DNA of 31,405 nt. It comes from an uncultured Saprospiraceae bacterium (lineage in GTDB: Bacteria; Bacteroidota; Bacteroidia; Chitinophagales; Saprospiraceae). The notes beneath the pieces are model-generated. The model was not told the DNA's origin and made no database searches. It worked only from the letters and a program-made list of their open reading frames with translations. The position numbers were made by a program, and so were the translations under genes. Shown here piece by piece: positions 23,600 to 31,405 of the stretch. Position 1 is the stretch's first letter. The number at the start of each line of letters is the position of its first letter. The DNA lies in assembly GCA_937973565.1 (NCBI GenBank), contig CALJKQ010000177.1, positions 1 through 31,405 of the forward strand, given 5' to 3'.

Positions 23600-25140
23600 T
23601 TAACGGGCTGCCATTTTTGGGTAAGTGACTTATTGAGGTTGCCGAGTTCTTTGGATTTCTGGTACATGGTGTTGGCATTGGCAGTGTCGCCTTGCGCTGT
23701 GAAAAAATCACCTGCCACTTCGAAGGCAAAAGCGTACTTCTCTTTACTGAGCATCATGGCCTTATCCAGCGCTGTTTTAGCCGATGCAAAATCTTTTTTA
23801 CCGGTCATGGCCAAAGCAAGTGCGGTCTGCAGTTGCGTCGTGTATAGTTCATTTCCTCCCGCCACCATAGAACCTTCTGTGGCCATTTCGACAGCAGTGT
23901 TGTATTCGTTTTTCCATGAACTGGCTATGCTATTGTAAAAGTAGGAAGAAGGCTTATTGGGGAAGAGGTCGATGGCGTTGGCACTCAACTTAGCCAGTTT
24001 ATCCGGTTCATTGGTTTCAAAATAAGCATACATGAGTTGGTCCCAAACCGAAAAAATCTTCTTACTGCGTTGCAGGGTCTGTTCATAACGTTGAATGGCA
24101 CCTTCCATGTTGCCGGTATGGAACAAAACATCTCCATAAAGACTGTAAGCCTTAGGGTCATCGGGGTGGGTAAGCACCAATTTATTTCCGATTTCCAATA
24201 GGGCGGATTTTACTTCCTGGTTGCCACCTGCCGCCAGGTTTTGGATGTAGGGTAGTAGCTCACCTATTTTTTTATCGATGTCTACACTGGGGTTTGAGAT
24301 TACAGGCATGAGCGCCATCAGGTAGGCGTTGGGTTTTTCTTTGTCTTCACCCACACTGAGAACAGCGAGGTTGGCGTCTGTGTCTTCGGGGTCAATAGCC
24401 AGCACTTCGCGATACATGGCCAGCGCCTGATCTTTTTGATTTTGATCGGCTAAATATGCTGCTTTAGTTTTGAGATATGTTTTCTGACCTGGGTACCTCT
24501 GTATGAGAGCGTCGATTTGGGCCAATGCAGGCAGTGGTTTTCCCATTCTCGCATAAAGTTCAAAACGACTTTGGTAGATTTCAGGGTCGGCCCCCAAATT
24601 TTTTTCCATAAGGTCGTAAACAGCAATGGCATCTGCTTCTTTTTTCTGTAAGAGCAGGTTATCAACCCACAGCTGGTAATATTCTCTGTTATAAGGCCAT
24701 TCTTGAGTTAATCTTTGGTAAATGGCTGCTGCCTGTTCAGGTCTGTTGGTATCGGAAAGAAAGGAGGCCAGGTAAGCCGATATCCATGGGTTGGTGGGTG
24801 CTTTTTCTACCGCATGTCTGGCATATTTTTCAGCGAGAAGCAGGTCTTTTTTACCATAATAAATCTTTGCCAACTCATAGGCTACTGCTGCATTTTCACG
24901 GTCTGCGCGGTACATTTCTTCATAAATGGCTACCGCTTTATCCGTTCTGCCGATGAGTTGTTCTCTTTGGGCATTGAGAAATTGTTCTTCTCTATCTACC
25001 TTCGCCTGATCCGTAATGCGTTCCTGAGCCTTAAAAGGAGCATAAGACAGGATTAAAACCAACAGGGTATAAAAGCAATTATTCTTCAAATCCTTTATTT
25101 TGACACTGTAAGAACGTAAAAATGACAGAAAAAGATTCAT
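23596..25140 (-). CDS. Tetratricopeptide repeat protein, secreted or periplasmic
   Basis: 514 residues from the ATG at 25140. An alternative TTG start 18 codons inside gives MKNNCFYTLLVLILS, a cleaner signal peptide ending at APFKAQ, with AAAGG upstream as a possible binding site. At least nine TPR-like helix pairs follow (for example AVAIYEEMYRADRENAAVAYELAKIYY, with W-P-Y and P-E-D turns). TPR arrays are protein-binding scaffolds. The genetic link to the DUF4292 and EnvC-like genes suggests a role in outer-membrane or septal assembly. It is the first gene of the run; no clear promoter box was found in the 315-base gap upstream. Confidence 0.85.
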   Translation of the reverse strand: MNLFLSFLRSYSVKIKDLKNNCFYTLLVLILSYAPFKAQERITDQAKVDREEQFLNAQREQLIGRTDKAVAIYEEMYRADRENAAVAYELAKIYYGKKDLLLAEKYARHAVEKAPTNPWISAYLASFLSDTNRPEQAAAIYQRLTQEWPYNREYYQLWVDNLLLQKKEADAIAVYDLMEKNLGADPEIYQSRFELYARMGKPLPALAQIDALIQRYPGQKTYLKTKAAYLADQNQKDQALAMYREVLAIDPEDTDANLAVLSVGEDKEKPNAYLMALMPVISNPSVDIDKKIGELLPYIQNLAAGGNQEVKSALLEIGNKLVLTHPDDPKAYSLYGDVLFHTGNMEGAIQRYEQTLQRSKKIFSVWDQLMYAYFETNEPDKLAKLSANAIDLFPNKPSSYFYNSIASSWKNEYNTAVEMATEGSMVAGGNELYTTQLQTALALAMTGKKDFASAKTALDKAMMLSKEKYAFAFEVAGDFFTAQGDTANANTMYQKSKELGNLNKSLTQKWQPVK

Positions 25141-25455
25141 TTTTAATAAAGAAAAGCAAGGGAGGTATCTGGGTTTTTACACCGGTTCACTGGTTTAGGG
25201 ACACGCATTTGGGTGTGGGTCAATGCGGCAATTAAAACCTGCCATTGTAGGTTAGAGCCAAAAATGGAATTTATCACCCAAGGCAGAGTCCATTGTGCAT
25301 GGTGTTAAAATGGCTGGAACAATGCACGAATGATCTTCTTGGAGTCAAATTACCCATTTTCAATGCTGGATTTGGTGATTTTTGACACTTTTGGAAATCA
25401 ATACATGTTGTATTTTTTTTGCTGACTATTGATTTTACACTTTTAGAAAGCGGAT
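25141..25455. other. 315-base intergenic gap with no gene seen
   Basis: Lies between two minus-strand genes. No coding frame, tRNA or terminator was recognised. Two short imperfect hairpins occur: CAATG-CG-GCA (25221-25230) with TGCCATTG (25240-25247), and GTGCAT with ATGCAC further on. It must hold the start signals of the TPR operon, but no TAnnTTTG match stands out. Confidence 0.5.
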
Positions 25456-27756
25456 TTATTCATTTTTTATACATCTTACAGAAAGACCATTGGATCGACC
25501 ATAATTTCCAATATAAGCCCAACTACTTAAAAAATCCAAAGCCCCTGAATTGGTAGAGGAAATACTACTGCTCCAATAATGGCCCCATCCCCCAACATCC
25601 TGGAGATCTCCACTGGCTCCATTTCGATTACCCGCTGCGGGTAGTTTGAGCGGTGATGCAAAAGCACCGGCAGCATTGTTTGAAGTCCAGCTTGCTCGTT
25701 CTTGTTGCCACTCTTCGGCAGTAGGCAGACGAAATCCACATGGACAAGGATTATTAATACCTGTAATGCCTTGCCACAAGTCATTATTTTCTGGAGTCCT
25801 CCAATCATACGGAGTTTCATCTTCCAGTATAAAATCCCCGTGTCCGGGAATGTTAGAAGTACTATTGACGATGGTAGTTGATGAGGTTCTGCACTGATGT
25901 CCATCGATCAATCGCCCCCACTGATATAAATCACCAAAGGAGGCCGGATCTGCACTGTAGCTTGCAGCCTGCCTTGCTCCAAGGTTTCTGTCCATCCATG
26001 TTCTGCCGGTAACCGGATTGGTTACTTCCACTATTTCTGTAGTAAAAGGGGGGTCACAGTGTACGGCTCCAAAAGGATAGGGATCTTTGAGCATGCTCGT
26101 AACTCCAGATAGAGCTACAGTGCCGTTTCCTGAAAAAAGTGGCTTATTCCCACTATGGTTTCTGATGTTCAGATCCACATGGGTCAAATTCAGCTCAACG
26201 CCCGGTGCAAAAATAAAACCGGATGAAGCATTTAACATATCAAAGATTATTTGAGGATCTGCTGTAGAATTGGACCCATCAATGGAAATATCACCATTGA
26301 TTTTGATAGAATCCGTTAGCATGGCCCGATCTATATTTTGCCCAAAGGTTATGGTTCCCCCGTTTTCAAGACAACCTACTGCCGCCCTAAGCGTACCTGC
26401 TCCATCATTATAAGGTGAGGTAATTAAGGCTTGGGTACTATTTAGGCAGGTGGCAGAATTGACGAACAGTTGCATGATATCCATATCAGACAATGCCCTG
26501 TCAAATATTTTTACCTCATCAATCAGATTGGCTCCAAAATAATTGAAGGCTCCAACCTGTGCACCAATGTGAATGTCGAGCGTATTGGGTGAAAGATTGA
26601 TAGGATTGGTGCCGTTGCTGTGCAGGACGGGTTTCAAATTCCCATCAATATAAAGCTTTGGATTGGCTGCTCCGTGTTGAGCAACAATTGCGTAATGATG
26701 CCAGTTGTAATCATTAACTCCGTCTGTACCTCTCCATCCGCCATTGAAGAAGAAATAAAACATATTATTATTTATATTGTGGAGGCCCATTCCATAGTTG
26801 CAGGTACCTGCAGTCCAATCATTACCTTTTTCTAAAATGATATCGATTCCAAATTGGGTTCTTTTTACCCAGGCAGAAATTGTTAGTTGTGATGTCAAGC
26901 TGTTGTGAGAGGCCTGAGGGATGGTTAGGTAGTCATTGATGCCATTAAATTGATAAGAGTGGTTGGCTACATTAAATCTGTCGGCTGCCACGGTTGCACT
27001 ATTTACTGTGCCATGATTCAAAAAGGAAGTGGTATCGTTGACATTGCCATTTAAGGGATAACTAGCTACCAGTCCGATGGATTCTGTTTGGAACAGCTGT
27101 AAAACCTCATTTGCTGTAAGTGGTTGGTTGTAAATCCTTATATCATCCAGGCTGGCAATGAGGTGATAATTATCGGGCATACAGGCACCTATTATGAATT
27201 GATTTGTGGTGTTTTGGATGTTAAAACTCTTATTACCGTTTGAAGCAGGGCTGCCATTGAGATAATATCTCCAATCACCGCTTGATTGATGGTAAGTAAA
27301 CACAACATGTGTCCATAGATTTTGAGGAAAGGGAGGGGTGGCAACCGATGGATCTGACCAAAAAGGAGTTGCTTTAAAACTTAGGTTGTCTTCTGTATAA
27401 TTGGCAATGCCCCATGACCCAGTGTTGTCATCTCCGCTGTAGTGTTTAGACATGACAAATTGATAAAGCTGGGTTGATTGTTTTTTGATCCAAAAACTGA
27501 TGGAAAAGTCAGTCGTTAAATCCAGTAAATTATTGTCATTGGCAAACATTTTGGTGGTGCCGTCAAAGTAATACGCCCTGTCGGCACTGCCAAAACGATC
27601 CATAGTCAGGGTAGCTCCAGCGTTGGTTAAGTGGATGTTGTTGCCACTTTCGTCATTGGTATTGCCATTGAAGGGATAGTAGGCAATGGTAGATTGCGCA
27701 CTTAGCCCTGGTGATAAAAACAACGCAACTAAAAAATAAATCACTTTAGGTTTCAT
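25456..27756 (-). CDS. Secreted LamG-LamG-FISUMP protein
   Basis: 766 residues from the ATG at 27756; the open frame extends 18 codons further to a TTG but the ATG gives a proper signal peptide (MKPKVIYFLVALFLSPGLSAQ). Two concanavalin A-like LamG domains follow (about 23-215 and 225-430; each opens YYPFNGNTNDESG or SYPLNGNVNDT and has FSISFWIKK or LTISAWVKR). A linker with NDGAGTLRAAV and SIDGSNST resembles right-handed-helix adhesins. The C-terminal FISUMP domain (about 574-766) has GRTWMDRNLGA, DLYQWGR, CPCGFRLPTAEEW, HYWSSS and LSVRCIKN. It is likely cell-surface or matrix binding. No type IX secretion C-terminal domain is evident. Base composition is more AT-rich than the genes to the left. 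Confidence 0.85.
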   Translation of the reverse strand: MKPKVIYFLVALFLSPGLSAQSTIAYYPFNGNTNDESGNNIHLTNAGATLTMDRFGSADRAYYFDGTTKMFANDNNLLDLTTDFSISFWIKKQSTQLYQFVMSKHYSGDDNTGSWGIANYTEDNLSFKATPFWSDPSVATPPFPQNLWTHVVFTYHQSSGDWRYYLNGSPASNGNKSFNIQNTTNQFIIGACMPDNYHLIASLDDIRIYNQPLTANEVLQLFQTESIGLVASYPLNGNVNDTTSFLNHGTVNSATVAADRFNVANHSYQFNGINDYLTIPQASHNSLTSQLTISAWVKRTQFGIDIILEKGNDWTAGTCNYGMGLHNINNNMFYFFFNGGWRGTDGVNDYNWHHYAIVAQHGAANPKLYIDGNLKPVLHSNGTNPINLSPNTLDIHIGAQVGAFNYFGANLIDEVKIFDRALSDMDIMQLFVNSATCLNSTQALITSPYNDGAGTLRAAVGCLENGGTITFGQNIDRAMLTDSIKINGDISIDGSNSTADPQIIFDMLNASSGFIFAPGVELNLTHVDLNIRNHSGNKPLFSGNGTVALSGVTSMLKDPYPFGAVHCDPPFTTEIVEVTNPVTGRTWMDRNLGARQAASYSADPASFGDLYQWGRLIDGHQCRTSSTTIVNSTSNIPGHGDFILEDETPYDWRTPENNDLWQGITGINNPCPCGFRLPTAEEWQQERASWTSNNAAGAFASPLKLPAAGNRNGASGDLQDVGGWGHYWSSSISSTNSGALDFLSSWAYIGNYGRSNGLSVRCIKNE

Positions 27757-27978
27757 ATCAAAAGTCAATTTCTGTTTCAGAAAGTTAGGTGTATTGAATA
27801 CAAAACTCAATGATGGAGATCAATGAAATGCCTGATGGGGCGATGAATTTAGGACAGGAAAGTCCGATTTTATTAAATATGACTGCCTTTATAAGAAAAA
27901 ATAAAAGGCCGGTTTCGGGTAAAAGGAACACCAGGCGTCAAAAAATGCATAATTTTATTATTTTTATAAAAAAACAAC

Positions 27979-28401
27979 ATGTCACCTTCAGCTAAAAGTG
28001 TCTTCGTTTTTGGTGTCTACCTGTCGCTGGTGGGGCTCACTCTGTTGCTTATTCCCAATTTTTTCTTAACGACCATTGGGGTAGAAAACACCCGTGAGGT
28101 GTGGATAAGACTATCGGGCTTGCTATTAATGGCGCTGTCAGTTTACTACTTCGCGGCTGCCAAACATAATATATTTGTCATTTTTAAGGTCACGGCGGTT
28201 ATCCGATGTAGCATTCTCTTTTTTTTTACTGCATTTGTTTATTTGCAAATGATGGAGCCCGTTATGTTGATTTTTGCAGCCATTGATTTTGCAGGTGGGT
28301 TCTGGACCTGGTTAACAATGAAGAAGGAGGGTAATTGGCAGTGGGTCAACAGTTACGAATCAGGAATAAAGATCAAACCGACGGAAAAGGTACCAATTTA
28401 G
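27979..28401 (+). CDS. Small four-helix inner-membrane protein
   Basis: 140 residues, four predicted membrane helices: about 8-30 (FVFGVYLSLVGLTLLLIPNF), 42-60 (LSGLLLMALSVYYFAAA), 66-90 and 92-112. The tail is short, charged and cytoplasmic (KIKPTEKVPI). No enzymatic motif is present. Similar small integral membrane proteins are common and uncharacterised. It is divergent from the LamG gene across a 222-base AT-rich gap with no clear promoter, and 167 bases upstream of the SDR gene on the same strand. Confidence 0.75.
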   Translation: MSPSAKSVFVFGVYLSLVGLTLLLIPNFFLTTIGVENTREVWIRLSGLLLMALSVYYFAAAKHNIFVIFKVTAVIRCSILFFFTAFVYLQMMEPVMLIFAAIDFAGGFWTWLTMKKEGNWQWVNSYESGIKIKPTEKVPI

Positions 28402-28504
28402 TTATGCTAAAGCTTGCGCTCATTACTGAATATTGCATATAGAAAAATCAATAGTAAATCAATAAAAGAAATAATAATCCGCAAAAAGTATACAACAACC
28501 CTCA

Positions 28505-28517
28505 ATTTGTATTACAA
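28505..28517. promoter_or_regulatory. Operator-like site 1, ATTTGTA-T-TACAA
   Basis: It shares the 13-base ATTTGTAnTACAA pattern with the site 35 bases downstream (centre to centre). Located upstream of the SDR gene; a regulator-binding pair is inferred. Confidence 0.4.
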
Positions 28518-28539
28518 CATAATACTTCCAATATCAGAC

Positions 28540-28554
28540 ATTTGTAGTACAAAT
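28540..28554. promoter_or_regulatory. Operator-like site 2, ATTTGTA-G-TACAAAT
   Basis: A perfect 15-base palindrome with a single central base, ending 14 bases before the SDR start codon. With site 1 it forms a repeat pair suited to a dimeric regulator. The AraC gene lies one gene downstream, although AraC proteins usually bind direct repeats. Confidence 0.45.
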
Positions 28555-28568
28555 AAAAGTTAGATACA

Positions 28569-29387
28569 ATGAGCAAAAAAGTAATACTTATAACGGGTGC
28601 CAGTTCAGGAATGGGAAAAGAATCAGCAAAGGCATTGATTCGGAAGGGGCATGCAGTGTATGCAGCAGCAAGACGGATAGAGCAGATGGAGGATCTCAAA
28701 AGTATGGGAGGATATCCCATAGAGATGGATATCACAAGTGAAAATGATGTCAGGGAGGTAATAGAAACCATTATTCGTAAAGAAGGAAGGATCGATGTAT
28801 TGTGGAACAATGCGGGTTATGGACTGTACGGAGCAGTTGAAGATGTACCCATAGAGGATGCCAAAAAACAATTTGAGGTCAATTTATTTGGTTTGGCAGC
28901 CATAACACAAAAAGTGGTACCATACATGAGAGAGGCAAATAGGGGAACCATCATCAACACATCCTCTATGGGAGGCAAAATGTACACACCAATGGGTGCC
29001 TGGTACCATGCCAGTAAGCACGCTGTGGAAGGGTTCAGCGATTGTTTGAGGCTTGAATTGGAACCATTTAATATCAAAGTAGTAGTTCTTGAACCAGGAA
29101 TTATTATTACTGAGTTTGGTGATGTTATGCTTAAAAATATCAGCAAGTTTTCATCCAAAGGGGCTTATTCGGGTCTCACCCAAAAGCTAGAGGCTGCTAC
29201 GCAAAAGATGTATGACAAAGGTCAGGGATCCAAAACTTCAGTGATCGCCAAAGCCATCGTTCGTATAGTGGAAGCGGCAAAACCAAAAACGAGGTATAGG
29301 GTTGGTTTGTGGGCTAAGCCTATGGTTTGGATGAGGATTTATTTTGGTGACAGAATTTTTGATAAAATTGTAATGAGCCAGGTCTGA
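28569..29387 (+). CDS. Classical SDR-family oxidoreductase
   Basis: 272 residues. The Rossmann cofactor motif is TGASSGMG (9-16), NNAG (80-83) supports the fold, and the catalytic Ser133 (NTSSMGG), Tyr146 and Lys150 (YHASK) are intact. R35-R36 (AAARRIEQ) after the second strand suggests NADP preference. SDRs reduce or oxidise alcohols and ketones; the substrate is unknown. The next gene, an AraC regulator, starts 1 base after its stop, so the two form one transcript, a pairing often seen where the regulator controls the enzyme. Two palindromic sites lie upstream. Confidence 0.92.
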   Translation: MSKKVILITGASSGMGKESAKALIRKGHAVYAAARRIEQMEDLKSMGGYPIEMDITSENDVREVIETIIRKEGRIDVLWNNAGYGLYGAVEDVPIEDAKKQFEVNLFGLAAITQKVVPYMREANRGTIINTSSMGGKMYTPMGAWYHASKHAVEGFSDCLRLELEPFNIKVVVLEPGIIITEFGDVMLKNISKFSSKGAYSGLTQKLEAATQKMYDKGQGSKTSVIAKAIVRIVEAAKPKTRYRVGLWAKPMVWMRIYFGDRIFDKIVMSQV

Positions 29388-29388
29388 A

Positions 29389-30294
29389 ATGAAACCCATA
29401 ATTCAATTGCATAGCATTTCTGAAATCAACTATTTTGTTCAAAGCAAGACCAACCACCCATTGGTTGCTGTGGTAGATTTTGGCAAGGCTGATGAATATA
29501 TAGAAGAAGGTACCCGAATCAGTGCAGATTTCTACTCCATCATGTTTAAAAATTATTGTGCCAATAAACTTCGATATGGAAGGCAGACCTATGATTTTCA
29601 GGAGGGTAATTTGATAAGTATTGCCCCGAAACAAGTACTTACGATGGACAAGGAGATCGAGAAAAGAGACGATATGATGGGTTGGGGTTTGTTCTTTCAT
29701 CCCGATCTGTTGCGTGGCACCTCTTTGGGACAAAAAATGAATGAATACACATTTTTTTCATATGAAATATCCGAAGCCTTGCATTTATCTGAAAAGGAAA
29801 AACTAATATTATTCGATTGTGTACAAAAAATTGAAAGTGAACTTAACGAAAACATTGATGGTCATAGTCAGACATTGATAGTTTCAAATATTGAACTGCT
29901 TTTAAATTATTGCTCCCGTTACTATGGCAGACAATTTATCACTAGAAAATCCAACAATTTAAGTACAGTGCAGCAAATAGAAAAACTGTTGACATCTTAT
30001 TTTAGAATGCAAAATTTGAAAGAGGAGGGCTTGCCTACTGTTAAGTATCTGGCCGATCAGGTTCACTTATCTCCCGGTTATTTAAGCGATTTGCTAAAAA
30101 AAGAAACCGGTATGAATGCGCAGGATCACATTCATTATTACCTGATAGAGGAGGCAAAAAATGTATTATTAAATACAGACCATGCAGTCGGTGAAATTGC
30201 CTATACACTGGGCTTCGAGTACCCACAATATTTCAGCAAGCTATTTAAGCAAAAAACAGGAATGACACCCGTTGAATACAGAAACATCAATTGA
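29389..30294 (+). CDS. AraC-family transcriptional regulator
   Basis: 301 residues. The N-terminal half (about 1-170) is a cupin-like sensor domain. The C-terminal AraC/XylS DNA-binding domain (about 200-301) has two helix-turn-helix units: TVKYLADQVHLSPGYLSDLL and AVGEIAYTLGFEYPQYFSKL, with the family signature ending KQKTGMTPVEYR. It starts 1 base after the SDR stop and is cotranscribed with it. The effector is unknown. It is a candidate to act on the palindromes upstream of the SDR gene. Confidence 0.92.
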   Translation: MKPIIQLHSISEINYFVQSKTNHPLVAVVDFGKADEYIEEGTRISADFYSIMFKNYCANKLRYGRQTYDFQEGNLISIAPKQVLTMDKEIEKRDDMMGWGLFFHPDLLRGTSLGQKMNEYTFFSYEISEALHLSEKEKLILFDCVQKIESELNENIDGHSQTLIVSNIELLLNYCSRYYGRQFITRKSNNLSTVQQIEKLLTSYFRMQNLKEEGLPTVKYLADQVHLSPGYLSDLLKKETGMNAQDHIHYYLIEEAKNVLLNTDHAVGEIAYTLGFEYPQYFSKLFKQKTGMTPVEYRNIN

Positions 30295-30448
30295 TGTTCA
30301 ATTGGCCTATCGGAATTTAGAGTTCGGTTCGTTTAAATGTTATGGAAACGACTTGAGTAATAAAATAAGAATTTGAAATTTAATATTATTTGTTCAATTT
30401 GTACTGAAAATTTAAATATATTGTGTACATATTACTCAGATATACCCA

Positions 30449-30877
30449 ATGAACATTCAGGAGCAGATCCAAGCCTACATCCATTCTCTGCCCGAGCCAA
30501 AACAAAGCGATATGGTTGCTTTACATGCTTTTATTTGCGAAATCATGCCAAAGACTCAACTGTGGTTTTTGGATGGTAAAGATGAAAGTGGTAAAGTGAT
30601 ATCCAACCCCAATATTGGTTATGGCAACCAGGATTTAAAGTATGCAGATGGCAGTATTAAGTCATTTTATAAATTGGGTATAAGTGCTAATACTACAGGT
30701 ATTTCAATTTATTTAATGGGATTAACGGATAAGAATGTTCTCAAAGAAAAGTTTGGAAATAAATTGGGTAAGGTCAGTGTCACCGGTTATTGCATTAAGT
30801 TTAAAAAGTTGGCAGATATAAATTTGCCAGTTCTTTTAGAGGTATTACGATTTGGCTTTGAACAAAGCGGGGAGTAA
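30449..30877 (+). CDS. DUF1801 (YdhG-like) domain protein
   Basis: 142 residues, no signal peptide. The DUF1801 pattern is visible: an opening helix (IQAYIHSLPEPKQSDMVALHAFI), then FYKLGISANTTGISIYLMGL, KFGNKLGKVSVTGYCIKFKKLADINLPVL and a closing helix. These small cytoplasmic alpha/beta proteins resemble iron-chaperone/YdhG proteins but have no settled function. It is preceded by 154 bases with no gene and an imperfect copy (12 of 15 bases) of the SDR palindrome at 30397-30411. Confidence 0.8.
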   Translation: MNIQEQIQAYIHSLPEPKQSDMVALHAFICEIMPKTQLWFLDGKDESGKVISNPNIGYGNQDLKYADGSIKSFYKLGISANTTGISIYLMGLTDKNVLKEKFGNKLGKVSVTGYCIKFKKLADINLPVLLEVLRFGFEQSGE

Positions 30878-30962
30878 ACATTGATTTTTAACCACGATTT
30901 TTTATTAAGTTTATTGAAGAGATGAATCAAATGATGTAAGTTTAGGATCTAAAATATAAACT

Positions 30963-31405
30963 ATGGGCTTATTTGATTTTTTTAAGAAAAAGGAAGCTGA
31001 AAAGAAGCCTGAAGCATCTTTTTTAGCTATGGTTTTATTTAAGGGAGGCCCAGCATTTATTATACATGCCGTAGCAGAAGATTTGAGAAACCATTGGGGC
31101 TTGAACGTAGTTACCACTGAGGGCGGTGATAATAATACTGATGTATTCACCATTAATGACTCGATGATTGGTTTTTGCCATATTCCTATGCCTATTCCTG
31201 GTGACGAGGTAAGTGACTGTGCTCAATTGGCTTACAACTGGGATACAGCTATGGAAGATTTAAAAGATTATTCCAGTCATGCCGTAGTTTTTGTTAAGTC
31301 AAAAAGTGCATCTGCTTTGGATCAAGCTGTTTTACTATCAAAGACACTTGCATCTATTCTCAGGACTTCCGGTGCAGTGGGTATATACCAAGGAAGTCAA
31401 TCCCT
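30963..31405 (+). CDS. DUF4261 domain protein, cut by the window end
   Basis: An open frame from ATG 30963 runs to the last base without a stop, so at least 147 codons are present and the C-terminus is missing. It begins MGLFDFFKKKEAEKKPEASF, then AMVLFKGGPAFIIHAVAEDL and GFCHIPMPIPGDEV, with a C-terminal part SHAVVFVKSKSASALDQAVL and LRTSGAVGIYQG. The last stretch is typical of DUF4261, seen in uncharacterised cytoplasmic proteins that often accompany contact-dependent or type VI secretion-related immunity genes in other genomes. That context is not visible here. It lies 85 bases after the DUF1801 gene. Confidence 0.75.
   Translation, partial: MGLFDFFKKKEAEKKPEASFLAMVLFKGGPAFIIHAVAEDLRNHWGLNVVTTEGGDNNTDVFTINDSMIGFCHIPMPIPGDEVSDCAQLAYNWDTAMEDLKDYSSHAVVFVKSKSASALDQAVLLSKTLASILRTSGAVGIYQGSQS

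Noticed and set aside
25141..25455. Possible tRNA or decayed insertion element in the 315-base gap
   Set aside because: A GGTTCA stretch recalls a T-arm, but no acceptor or anticodon stems could be drawn; no terminal inverted repeats or transposase remnants were seen.
27810..27995. 61-codon open frame in the gap between the LamG and membrane-protein genes
   Set aside because: Low-complexity Lys/Arg-rich end, overlaps the next gene's start by 17 bases, and has no clear promoter or binding site.

Overview
The window reads as a chromosomal segment of a Bacteroidota (Bacteroidetes), plausibly a Saprospiraceae- or Chitinophagaceae-like member. The evidence is the promoter style (TTTG, about 19 bases, TAnnTTTG, clearest before the YceD/L32 pair), very short leaders, some TTG/GTG starts, lipoproteins with an S-C lipobox, and families typical of this phylum: DUF4292, the EnvC-like M23 protein, a PorE-like TPR/propeller/OmpA protein, and LamG-FISUMP. 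No rRNA, tRNA, CRISPR array, transposase or phage gene was seen.

Layout. (1) 72-4486: a minus-strand polytopic GT-C-like membrane protein, a secreted DUF4197 protein, then L25 (minus) divergent from yceD-rpmF (plus). (2) 4622-7159: radC and a short alpha-glucan phosphorylase-like gene, both plus. (3) 13833-7164, minus: a tight six-gene run, nadE, small lipoprotein, AstE/AspA-type deacylase, rhomboid protease, RNase R and HAD phosphatase. (4) 13998-19846, plus: dnaX split by a 10-A slippery run, a 2-oxoacid dehydrogenase E2, a PorE-like envelope protein and a conserved hypothetical. (5) 25140-19852, minus: TPR protein, DUF4292 lipoprotein and EnvC-like protein coupled by ATGA overlaps, then ettA behind a 44-bp perfect palindrome. 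(6) 25456-31405: a more accessory, AT-richer tail with a LamG/LamG/FISUMP secreted protein, a small membrane protein, an SDR-AraC pair, a DUF1801 protein and a DUF4261 gene cut by the window end.

How it fits together. Most of the left 25 kb is housekeeping: translation (L25, L32, YceD, EttA), RNA decay (RNase R), replication (DnaX), repair-related RadC, NAD synthesis, acyl-CoA metabolism (E2) and cell-envelope remodelling (EnvC-like activator, TPR, DUF4292, PorE-like). No multi-gene defence or mobile system is visible. The most notable signals are the dnaX slippery site that would give gamma and tau forms, a phosphorylase-like protein in which the PLP-binding lysine position is threonine, the 44-bp palindrome at the ettA promoter, and paired operator-like sites upstream of the SDR-AraC genes.
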